NCBI RefSeq assembly: GCF_029168945.1
Contig: NC_083601.1
Location: 32,477,660 to 32,541,659, forward strand
Reading direction: 5' to 3'
Length of the DNA: 64,000 nt
Source of the DNA: Cannabis sativa
Taxonomy: Eukaryota; Streptophyta; Magnoliopsida; Rosales; Cannabaceae
Under the pieces are notes generated by a model that did not search any database, was not told the DNA's origin, and saw only the letters and a list, made by a program, of their open reading frames with translations. Positions 12,394 to 22,099 of the stretch are shown here, piece after piece; the stretch's first letter is position 1, and each line of letters begins with the position of its first letter. Both the position numbers and the translations under genes were made by a program.

Positions 12394-13208
12394 TGAAGAT
12401 CTTAACTTGGAATGTAAGAGGAAATGGAGACAAGAAGAAGAGAAAATCAATTAAGGCAACTACTAGTAAGGTGAATCCGGATTTGGCGATTTTAAAGAGA
12501 TGAATATAGCAACGATTGATAGGAGTTTTATTGGTAGTATTTGGAGATCTCAATTCAAAGCATGGATTCAGGAGGGACGCTGCTTGTGTGGGATACTAGA
12601 AAAGTATCAAGGTGCCCATGGTGGGAAAATTCTCTATCTCGGTTTTAATAGAGGATGAAGGTCGTAGACGGTGGTGGTTTTCAAGGGTGTATGGTCCATG
12701 CTCTTATAAATTAAGGTCAGAATTTTGGGATGAACTGGCAGGGTTAAGTTCAATCTGTGGAGATTCATGGTGCTTAGGAGGAGATTTTAATGTTTTTAAT
12801 GTGGTGATTCATAGTAATTCTTGGACCAAGAGCATGAAGATGTTTGACCAATTTTTTTTTTTTTTTTGAATCAAAGATGTTTGACCAATTAGTTCGAGAG
12901 TTGAAATTATTAGACCCAAAACTGAACAATGGCAGCTTCACATGATCGAATTATAGAGAAAAGCCTATTTGCTGTAGACTGGACAGATTTCTTTTTACCA
13001 ACAATTGGTGTGAGGTATTCCCGTCTATGAGACAAGAAATGTTAGTAAGAATTGTTTCAAATCATAGTCATGTGGTTCTTGACTCTAACCTGCCGAAATG
13101 GGGACCCAGCCCATTTCGTTTTGATAATCTTTGGTTGGAACACAAGATGTTTTTTGAGAATTTTGGGGCCCCGTGGAAAAGAGCAGAATGAGTAAGTTAG
13201 GCAGGGAC
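12394..13208 (+). pseudogene. LINE copy D, ORF2 endonuclease (APE-type), broken
   Basis: Begins with MKILTWNVRGNG, the start of the L1 endonuclease. It continues with FIGSIWRSQFKAW, SRVYGPCSYKLRSEFW, WCLGGDFNVF (the GGDFN catalytic/metal region, near 12770-12800), NNGSFT, LDRFLFTNNWCEVFP, and RIVSNHSHVVLD, which corresponds to the usual SDHSP motif with Asp replaced by Asn. It ends at WGPSPFRFDNLWLEHK. A poly-T run near 12850 and several stops or frameshifts break it. It is separated from its RT by the element at 13212-13910. Confidence 0.85.
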
Positions 13209-13211
13209 AAA

Positions 13212-13910
13212 GGGCCTGTTTGGCATGGCTTTGGAAGAGCTTTTGAAGTCTCAAAGCTACTTTTAGATATGTTTGGATAAAATATGAGAAGAGCTTTTTT
13301 GATTTAAAAGAGCTTTTTAGAGAAGCAATGACTCACTAGCTTTTTTAGGAAGGGCTTTTAAAAAAACATGGGAAGTTATTTTTTTTAGTTATAATACCTA
13401 ATTTATCCTTTTTTTCAAAAAAAATAAAATAATTAAATCACATTCTAGATGATGCCGAATATGATATTGTCTCTCTCTTTTTTTTTTTTTTTAAATAAGA
13501 ATCTCTCCATATAAAATGGATTGCATTTATTATCCATTCAATTACTTTTTAATTAGAAAAAAAATATTGATAGTATTATATATGTAGAATGCTATTGATT
13601 TATTAACAGTAAGAACATAATTGATTTTTTAATTTTTTTATTCTTTTTTCTTTCTTGGTATTACCTTAGAATCTTTTTTTTTTTTTTTTGAAAAGCATTA
13701 TAATCTCATTATTTGTTAATTATTTGATATATATAAATATATTATTTGTAAGAACTTTTATATTCAATTACCAAACACTTATAAAAGCTTTTCAAATAGA
13801 AAAGAAGTTCTTTTGAAATTGAAATCCAAACACTAAATGAAAAGCTTAAACTTTTACTTCTCTTCTTCTATTGTCTAAAAGTAAAAGTATAAGTTATGCC
13901 AAACAAGCCC
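13212..13910. mobile_element. TIR element (MITE-like) inserted in LINE copy D
   Basis: Left end GGGCCTGTTTGGCATGG; the right end read in reverse is GGGCTTGTTTGGCATAA, so the terminal inverted repeats are about 15-20 bp. The interior is AT-rich with no coding capacity. The LINE frame reads across the empty site (GGGACAAAG joining to TTCATGAG), which fixes the insertion. The target duplication is either AAA (3 bp, PIF/Harbinger-like length) or CAAAG (5 bp) because the G at the border is shared. About 0.7 kb, non-autonomous. Confidence 0.75.
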
Positions 13911-13912
13911 AA

Positions 13913-15560
13913 AGTTCATGAGTAAACTAAAGAAAGTAAAAGAAAACATCAAAGAATGGAGCAAGGTAACTTATGGCAACAATCAGTTGGTCAAGAATGT
14001 TTTGGAGAGGAGACTGCTGGTTCTGGACCAGTGGGAAGCATCCAATGAGTGGAATTCTTCTCTAGCGGAGGAAAGGAAGAATGTTAAGAATGAGTGGCAA
14101 AGACTCACTATTGAAGAAGAAAGAAGTGTTTGGCTAAAACCTAAGTGTAAATGGGCTAAGGAAGGCAACACAAACTCAAGATTCTTCCAAAACTTGTTGA
14201 ATGCGAGAAAAGCTAAGAACACAATCTCAAGGATCGAAAGAGAAGATGGATCGATCATTGAAAACGAGGAAGACATATTGAAAGAGATCATCGCCTTCTT
14301 CTCAAACTTGTACACAGAGAAGGGTCATGAGAATAGAAGGTATCAATTGGCAAGCAATCACAGAGAATTCAGCAAGGCATCTAGAAAGACCTTTTGAAGA
14401 AGATGAAATTAAGGATACATTATTCAGTTGTGAAGGTAACAAGGCTCCGGGGCATGGCTCTGCTCCATTCTCAATGGGGCATCATTATGGAAGATTTGAT
14501 GGAAGTATTCAAAGCTTTTGAAAGATAAGGAACTATTCGAGGAAGTATAAACGAGACATTTATATGCTTGATTCGAAAAAAGCTTAATAGTTGCAAAGTG
14601 AGAGACTATAGACCGATTAGCCTCATAACAACTGTTTACAAGATCATTGCTAAGAGGAGTGCTGGAGGGACTATCATGGAAACTCAATCAGCTTTTGTCG
14701 AAGGGAGACAGATACTGGACTCCATTCTCATAGCAAATGAGTCAGTAGAAGACTACAGAAGCAGAGGCAAGAGTGGAATGGTATTTAAACTTGACTTTAA
14801 GAAAGCCTACGATCGAGTTGAGTGGGACTTTTTAGATTCAGTTATGCGTAACAAAGGCTTTGGAGTTACTTGTAGGAAATGGATTAAAGGGTGCGTCTCT
14901 TCGACATCCTTCTCAATATTCATCAATGGAAGGCCGAGGGAAAAATTTCACGGTTCTTGGGGCCTTAGACAAGGAGACCCATTATCTCCTTTCCTGTTTA
15001 CCTTGGTAGTAGATGTCCTTGGGAGAATGATGGAGAAAGCAGCTGAATCAGGTAACTTTTCTGGGCTTCTGGTGGGAAAAGAAAAAATACAAGTTAGCCA
15101 CCTCCAATTTGCAGATGATACCCTAATAGTTGTTTATGATGAGGACTCGTTATTAAAAATGGTGAGGTTAGTGGAGGTCTTTTTTGATATTTCTGGGTTG
15201 AAAGTGAATTTGAGTAAAAGCCAATTGCTGGGGATTTGCATGAATGAGAGGAGGGTGTTACAATACGCTTCTATGATAGGGTGTGAGGTAGGAAGCTGGC
15301 CGATGAAATATCTTGGGATGCCTTTGGGCGGATCACCAAGAAACTAGAGTTTTTGGGAACCAATTTTAGATAAGTGCGCTAAGAGGTTAGATGGGTAAAA
15401 ATGTTACTTATCCAAAGGAGGCAAATTGACGCTTATTCAATCTGTTCTATCTTCACTCCTGATCTATTTTTTATCACTATTCAAAGCGCCAAAAGTTTTG
15501 ATCAAAGCATTGGAAAAGATGTTGAGGGATTATTTGTGGGAAGGCAACAAGTCCACGGGG
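13913..15560 (+). pseudogene. LINE copy D, ORF2 reverse transcriptase, broken
   Basis: The most intact coding piece of the LINE array. Linker 13918-14397 (KLKKVKENIKEWSKVTYG, KEGNTNSRFFQ, NLYTEKG) is followed by the RT. Visible RT blocks: RDYRPISL (about 14605), QSAFVEGRQILDSIL (about 14690), FKLDFKKAYDRVEWDF (about 14785), GLRQGDPLSPFLF (about 14960), LQFADDTLIV with the catalytic FADD (about 15105), and MKYLGMPLGG (about 15305). Frameshifts or stops lie near 14397, 14521 and 15347, so it is inactive. The sequence continues to YLWEGNK and then meets the minisatellite. Confidence 0.9.
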
Positions 15561-15832
15561 GGTAGTTGTGAAGAAAGAATTAATGGAAGTGTTTAGGAAA
15601 ACCCATGGAGGACATCTTTCTGGGAGAAAGCCCTTGGTCCAGATGGAAGTGTTTAGGAAAACCCAAGAAGGAAACCCCGAGGAGGACATCTTTCTGGGAG
15701 AAAGCCCTTGGTCCAGATAGATGTACAATGGCTATTACCAACCAAACTGGGAGGTAGTTGTGAAGAAAGAATTAATGGAAGTGTTTAGGAAACCCCAAGG
15801 AGGAAAACCGAAGGAGGACATCTTTCTAGGAA
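15555..15832 (+). repeat. RT-derived minisatellite, second site
   Basis: Diverged units of the same minisatellite as at 7575-7995 (GAAAGAATTAATGGAAGTG, CTTTCTGGGAGAAAGCCC). Here it sits near the RT 3' end, where this sequence does not belong in a LINE. Downstream, another LINE fragment starts at a point equivalent to one already passed upstream, so the repeat marks a chimeric junction. Confidence 0.75.
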
Positions 15833-16311
15833 CATGTGTTGGAAAAAATTGCAAGTAGGCCTTGATGGATGGACGAGTGCATACCTATTTAGAGAAGGCA
15901 TATTGACTCTTATACAATCACTGATGTCTTCGCTTCCCACACATATTCTGTCCTAGTTTAAAGCACATAACGCAGTTATTCTCACTTTAGAAAAGCTAAT
16001 GGAGGACTTGTTTTGGGAAGGAGTTGATTTGTCTAGATCAAGACACTTGGTAGCTTGGGATATAGTATGTAAATCTCGTATCTAAGGGTGACTAGGAATA
16101 AGTTATTTGGAAAAACGCAATAAGCATTTTTTATGAAATGGTTGTGGAGATTCCCACTGGAAACTGAATCATTATGGCATAAAGTGATAAAAAGCATGTA
16201 TGGACAAGCTGATAATTATTGGGACACCAGATTAGGAGAGACCGTCATATAGGGGCCCCTTGGAAAAGCCTTGCTACCCTATATGAGGATTTTCTAAAAT
16301 TGGTTCAGTTC
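15833..16311 (+). pseudogene. LINE ORF2 3' fragment (5' side of Copia insertion)
   Basis: Encodes WKKLQVGLDGW, REGILTLIQSL, LPTHILS and DLFWEGVDLSRSRHLVAWD, the region after the RT core in plant L1 ORF2. It overlaps in content with 15370-15550 of the preceding fragment (GGKLTLIQSVLSS, YLWEGNK), so it comes from a second LINE copy or a duplication. It is interrupted at 16311 by the Copia element and resumes at 21176. Confidence 0.8.
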
Positions 16312-16465
16312 TGTAGAAAATAGTGATTCGAATTGTGTATTGATTTCATAGAATAATACATATTTATATACAAAGTTAGGAGACATAAAAGGGAACCTAC
16401 CAAAAAAATAGGAAACTACTAAATATCTACTAAACATCTAATTCTTTTACAGCTAATATCTAACA
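16312..16465 (-). repeat. Copia 3' LTR
   Basis: 154 bp, beginning TG and ending CA on the plus strand as inverted ends (TGTAGAAAATAG ... ATCTAACA). Differs from the other LTR at one site (AGGGAACCTACC here, AGGGAAACTACC there). Confidence 0.95.
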
Positions 16466-16481
16466 CTCCCCCTCAAGCTGG
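16466..16481 (-). other. Copia polypurine tract
   Basis: On the minus strand CTTGAGGGGGAG lies directly before the 3' LTR and overlaps the end of the RNase H frame. This is the expected place for plus-strand priming. Confidence 0.85.
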
Positions 16482-19400
16482 AACATAGATGTTAATCATG
16501 CCCAGCTTGTTACAAAGATAATCGACCCGCACCCCATTCAAAGCCTTTGTAAAAATATCTCCTAGTTGTTCTCCGGTCTTCACATATCCTGTGGAGATCA
16601 GACCTTGTTGAATTTTCTCACGAACAAAATGACAATCAATCTCAATGTGCTTAGTTCGCTCGTGGAATACGGGATTCGAGGCAATATGAAGAGCAGCTTG
16701 ATTATCACACCATAATTTTGTTGGAATAGAAGTCTTAAACCCGAATTCAGTCAAAAGCTGATAAATCCATATTACCTCACACACGGACTGGGCCATAGCT
16801 CTATAATCTAGATACAACATTTTGTTTCTTACTCTTCCAAGAGACCAGATTGCCCCCAACAAATACACAATATCCTGAAGTGGATCGTCTATCTACCTTG
16901 GAGCCTGCCCAATCGGCATTAGAAAAACACTCAATCTGGGTATGTCCATGATCCTTGTAAACTATACCTCGTCCTGGTGCTCCTTTTAAGTAACATAAAA
17001 TTTGTTCTAATGCTGCCCAATGATGAATTGTTGGGGAAGACATGAACTGACTGATAACACTAACTGGAAACTTTCCAACTAACCTGCGATATTTCTCAGG
17101 ATCTTCAAATGGTTTCCCATCACGTGTAAGATGCACAGCTGGATTCATTGGAGCATTGCAAGGTTTTGATCCCAATTTCCCTGTCTCAGTTAGCAAATCA
17201 AGTACATACTTTCTTTGAGACAGAAAAATACCTTGTTTACTCCGAGTAACTTCAATCCCCAAGAAATACTTGAGTTCCCCTAAATCTTTCGTGTTAAACT
17301 GGGTGTGAATGAAAGACTTAAGGGATGAGATGCCTTCAGTATCATTTTCAGTAATAACGATGTCATCAACATACACCACTAACAAAATGATACCAACAGT
17401 TGATCTTTTATAAAACACAGAATGATCTGACTTACTTTTCAACAAACCAAACTTCTCAACAGCCTGACTAAATTTACCAAACCAAGCACGAGGGCTTTGT
17501 TTCAATCCATATAAAGATTTGCGAAGATGACAAACTCGCCCTAACTCCCCCTGAGCAACAAACCCAGGAGGTTGCTCCATATATACTTCTTCCTCAAGAT
17601 CTCCATGAAGAAAAGCATTTTTAATATCAAGCTGATGCAAAGGCCAATGATGAGTACCGCCATGGAAATGAACGGTCGAACAGATGTGAGTTTAGCAACA
17701 GGAGAAAAAGTATCACAATAGTCCACTCCATAGGTTTGAGCATAACCCTTGGCAACAAGACGGGCCTTTAAGCGAGCAACTGTGCCGTCTGGATTGAATT
17801 TAACCGTGAACACCCATTTACACCCGATGGCCTGTTTTCCGGAAGGTAAATCAACCAAGACCCAAGTACCATTCGCAACCAAAGCATTCATCTCTTCTAT
17901 CATTGCAGCAAGCCAACCAGGATGAGACATCGCTTCTCGAACAGTTTTAGGAATAGTGATAGAATCAAGAGAAGCAATAAAAGAACAAGAAGAAGAGGAG
18001 AGATGATTATAAGACACAAAAGAAGTAATAGGAAAAGTACATTGGCGTTTACCTTTACGTAGTGCAATGGGAAGATCATCTGAGATGTCCAGATCTGATG
18101 ACGAAGATGCAGGTGCAGGACATGAAACAGGAGGTGGAGGAGGGGGGCGCTTGGTGTACACTATAGGAGGCCGAGGGAGTGGTGGAGGTGGTAGAGGTGG
18201 TGGAGGTGGTGGAGGTGTAGACATTATGGGGGTGACGACCGAGGCAGGTGAAGGAACAAGAGACCCGCCAGAACATGGAGCAGGCGCATAGGATGTGACA
18301 GAATAAACCAACAAATCATCATCCTCCCCCTGACTAGTAGAAGTAGTGGAAGATGAAAAATAAGGTGTATTTTCTACAAAAGTAACATCAATAGAAACAA
18401 GATATTTGTTGAGATCAGGACAGTAACACCTATAATCTTTCTGAAGACGAGAATAACCAAGAAAGACACACTTTAGTGCCTTAGGGTCTAATTTGGTGAC
18501 AGATGGACGGACATCGCGAGCAAAACAAACACTACCAAATACTCGCGGAGCAACTGGAAATAATGACTTATTAGGAAAAAGAATTTTAAATGGAATTTCA
18601 CCATTAAGAACAGAGGAGGGCATGCGATTAATAAGAAAGCATGCCGTGGAAACTGCATCGGCCCAAAAAGGTTTAGGGACTTTCATTTGAAACAAGAGAG
18701 CACGTGCAGTTTCAAGAAGATGTCTGTTTTTACGTTCTGCAACACCATTCTGAGGTGCCGTATCAACACAAGAAGTTTCATGAAGCATGCCATTAGAGGT
18801 CATATAAGATTGAAATTGAGCAGACATGTACTCTTTGGCATTATCACTTCTCAAAGTACGAATAGATACATTAAATTGAGTTTGAATCTCAGCACAAAAG
18901 GCACAGAATATAGAAAACAACTCAGAACGATTTTTCATTAAATATAACCAAGTTAAACGAGAATGATCATCCACAAAAGTAACAAAATACCTGAATCCAG
19001 GTTGAGACAAAATAGGAGAAGGACTCCAAACATCAGAATGAACTAACTCAAAAGGAACACTAGCACGTTTATTGACACGTGGACTCAAACTAACACGATG
19101 ATGTTTGGCAAACTGACATGACTCACATTCTAACGAAGATAAACTACTATATTGGGGACACAGTTTCTTGAGCAAAGGAAGGGATGGATGACCTAAACGA
19201 CAATGAGCCTCAAAAGCGGAAGCAACACTCGAACAAGCAATTGAGGTTGGCGGAAGTGGGTCAAGAACATACAAGCCACCAGATTCATGTCCTTTACCAA
19301 TAATCTTCTTCGTCATAAGATCCTGAAACAAACAATGATCAGGAAAGAATGAGATGCAACAATTTAGATTACGAGTGAGTTGACTAACAGAAAGCAAATT

Positions 19401-20604
19401 AAAGGACAAATCAGGTAAATGTAAGACTGATGATAAAGATAGCATAGGTGTAGGAACAATAGTGCCAGATCCAAGAACAGAAGTTGTTGACCCATCAGCT
19501 AAGGTGACAACAGAAGTGGGACTGTGAGACTGAAAAGTGGAAAAGAGACGGGAATTACCTGTCATATGATCTGTGGCACCAGAATCAATGACCCATTTTG
19601 AGGATTTGGAAAGAAGGCAGGCATTAGAGTTACCTGAATCAGCAATCGCAGTGACAGAAGAAGATGAAGACTTAAGTGTTTCCTGATACCTTGAGAACTT
19701 GGCAAATTCATCAGCAGAAATAAGGACCGATTTGTCAGATGCATCACTAGTGCTTGCAATATTAGCAGAGTGTTGTTGTCAATTCTTAAATTGTAACTTC
19801 CTACACTCAAACTTGGTGTGGCCTGGTTTCTTACAATAATTGCACATGATGCGCCCAGAATTTGGTGTGCGGTTATCAGGTCCTTGTGAATTACCTCCTT
19901 TAAATCCACTTGGAGTAGAGTTTCTTTCCGGTGCAGAATTATTACGACTCACCAAGGCGCTATTAAGAGGAGTTGAAGAGGTAGTCTCTGTGCGAAGAAC
20001 ACGAGTAAACACATCTTGTAAAGAGGAGACATCAGAACCAGAGAGAACTTGTGACTTTGCAGAGTCAAATTCAGATGAGAGTCCTGCAAGAAAACTCATA
20101 ATAGCCATCTGTTCTCGTTGGCGCTGTTGAACTTTTACATCAGGACTAAAGGGGCACATTAAGTTCTTCATATGTTTTCTTGAAAGCCATAAAATAATTC
20201 ATAAGAGACTTATCTTGTTTTTCCGCGCGATAAAAAGCTTTGCAAACATCATATATGCGAGAGATGTTGTCTTTGCCAGAATACAAAAACTCCAAGTAAC
20301 CCATTAGTTCTTTAACCAATTCACAATGATTAATCAAACTAATTACCTCATTATTGATAGAATTTCGAATTTGAAGGAACAAGCGAGCATCCTCACGTAG
20401 CCATATTTTCCTTGAATCGTTTGTTTCTTCAGGAGGATCGTCAGTCAAGTGATCATCTTTGTCAATACTCCTCAAATACAGTCGAATCGTCTTACTCCAT
20501 TCCAAATAATTCGAACCAATCAACTTATGGTCCGTGATTTTAGACATCACGGGAACAACATCAGAAACAACAACTGATTTTGAATCTGATCTTATCTCTG
20601 CCAT
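16473..20604 (-). pseudogene. Copia gag-pol polyprotein, disrupted in at least four places
   Basis: Start chosen at 20604 (MAEIRSDSK) because the upstream Met at 20685 adds a hydrophobic leader foreign to Copia gag. Domains in order: gag (SNYLEWSKTIRLYL), zinc knuckle CNYCKKPGHTKFEC (about 19845), protease [10 protein letters not shown] (about 19570-19600), integrase (HRLGHPSL-type [12 protein letters not shown], then [12 protein letters not shown] and a proline-rich tail near 18100-18220), RT ([16 protein letters not shown] near 17365) and RNase H (MYLLGAIW shift, YRAMAQSVCEVIWI). Breaks: a frameshift near 20150 in gag; an in-frame TGA near 19777-19779 after the zinc knuckle; a frameshift near 17650 before the RT; and a short deletion with frameshift near 16850 that removes the usual S-AEAE part of RNase H. 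It cannot make a full polyprotein. Confidence 0.9.
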
Positions 20605-21002
20605 AATCTCAAAAGCAAACACAAAGGACAGAGAAAAAGAACAAAAGAACACCAAAGAATGAACACCCAAACACGAAGAAGACAAACAAATACCGAATTA
20701 CAACCTAGAACAGATGCGAGTGGGCTTAGAAGAACCCAGTGATAAATCGGCAACAGAACGCCGTCGAAGGCGCCGTCACACGCTCCTCCACGCGCCGGCG
20801 CGTGAGCCCCACGCGCGAGGAATCCGGCGACCGGACTTCGTGGTTTCGTAGATCGGCGGCTGGGCAACACGGCTGAGTGGGCGGTGAGACTAAATTCGCA
20901 CTCCAAATAGGGTTTCCGAAAAACCCTAAACTCAAACCCTAATTTTTTTTATTTTATTTTTTTTTTTTTTAAGAAACCTAATTTCGAATTTCGAATTTTG
21001 AA

Positions 21003-21021
21003 TCACAATGCTCTGATACCA
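21003..21021 (-). other. Copia primer binding site (initiator tRNA-Met)
   Basis: On the minus strand, immediately inside the 5' LTR, the sequence reads TGGTATCAGAGCATTGTG. TGGTATCAGAGC is the classic primer binding site for plant initiator tRNA-Met. Confidence 0.9.
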
Positions 21022-21175
21022 TGTAGAAAATAGTGATTCGAATTGTGTATTGATTTCATAGAATAATACATATTTATATACAAAGTTAGGAGACATAAAA
21101 GGGAAACTACCAAAAAAATAGGAAACTACTAAATATCTACTAAACATCTAATTCTTTTACAGCTAATATCTAACA
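21022..21175 (-). repeat. Copia 5' LTR
   Basis: Same 154-bp sequence as 16312-16465 with one difference. It contains the promoter of the element, which would transcribe leftwards. Confidence 0.95.
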
Positions 21176-21660
21176 AGTTCAAAATCGAAAATGGTGAGAG
21201 ATTTTGAGAAGACGAATGGGTAGGGGACTTCTCACTCAAGGATTTGTTTCCAGACTTGGCTAGAATTTCTCTGGCTAAAAATAAAAGCATGAAGTAGATG
21301 GTGATGAATGAAGGCTTCTCTAGCTCCAATTCTGGGTGGAATAAGAATTTTCTTGGTAGGGAAATGACAAAATTGTTGGAATTGTTTTGCATTCTAGAAC
21401 TGAAACCAGTATTTAATCTTATAGAGGATTCTGGGGGAGTTTTCTCTTGTAAGTTTGCGTTCAATGCTCTCACTTCGGGGCACTCAGAAGCGGGAGGTTG
21501 GTCTAAACGAGTCTGGAAAAGCTATACTCTGTATAATATCTAACTGTTCGGATGGAGTCTAGCTTTAGATATGAAACCTTTTCAAGCCTTATCCCTAGGC
21601 TGGTGTGTTTGCTGAAAAAATTATGGAGAAACATATAGACATAGGCTTAGTGTTTAGCAT
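21176..21660 (+). pseudogene. LINE ORF2 3' fragment (3' side of Copia insertion)
   Basis: Resumes after the AGTTC duplication: FKIENGERF, DFSLKDLFPDLARISLAKNKS, then the open stretch 21298-21543 (GWNKNFLGREMTKLLEL, GVFSCKFAFNAL, GGWSKRVWKS). This corresponds to the C-terminal region of plant L1 ORF2 upstream of its zinc-binding domain. No poly-A tail is visible before the AT-rich repeat at 21690. Confidence 0.75.
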
Positions 21661-21689
21661 GTTACCGCGGCTTCCCTCTACCATAACCT

Positions 21690-22090
21690 CAAAAATTCTC
21701 CTTACTCTACTTTTTCAAAATAAAATTTTCATTCCTTTTAGCCAAATTATCTATTTTTGCTAACTAATTTTTAATTCTTTTAGTTAAATCATTTTCTCCT
21801 AGCTATATAGTTTCAATATAAATTCATATTCCTTTAGCCAGTAACTTTATTTTTCAAAAATAATTTTATATTCCACTAGTTAAATCATTTTCTCCTAACT
21901 CTATTTTCTCCCAGTCAAATAAAATTCTCATTCTTTTAGCCAAATCCTCTATTTTCTCATAATAATCTTTTTATACAATTAGTAATATAACTCTATTTTT
22001 TCCAAATAAATTTTTCATTCCTTTAGCCAAATGCTCTTTTTTCTTAAAATAATCATTTTACACATATAGTAAAATCATTTTCAAAATTTG
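21690..22090. repeat. AT-rich degenerate tandem repeat, array 2
   Basis: Same module as 3540-4060: 'TCATTTTCTCCTA', 'CCTTTAGCCAAAT' and 'TTCTCAAAATAATC' recur about four times. It again follows a LINE 3' fragment, which supports a repeated higher-order unit. Confidence 0.7.
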
Positions 22091-22099
22091 GTTTGAACC

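Larger units (their letters stand above)
16312..21175 (-). mobile_element. Ty1/Copia LTR retrotransposon, structurally complete
   Basis: A 4864-bp element on the minus strand. It has two 154-bp LTRs (16312-16465 and 21022-21175) differing at one position by my reading, and a 5-bp target duplication AGTTC (16307-16311 and 21176-21180). A primer binding site complementary to initiator tRNA-Met lies next to the 5' LTR (reads TGGTATCAGAGC) and a GAGGGGGAG polypurine tract next to the 3' LTR. The internal order gag, protease, integrase, RT, RNase H is that of Copia. The LTRs imply a very recent insertion, yet the coding region carries several disruptions (see the gag-pol entry). The flanking LINE frame resumes exactly after the target duplication. 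Confidence 0.97.

Noticed and set aside
18067..18291. Glycine-rich plus-strand frame
   Set aside because: Antisense shadow of the proline-rich part of the Copia polyprotein.
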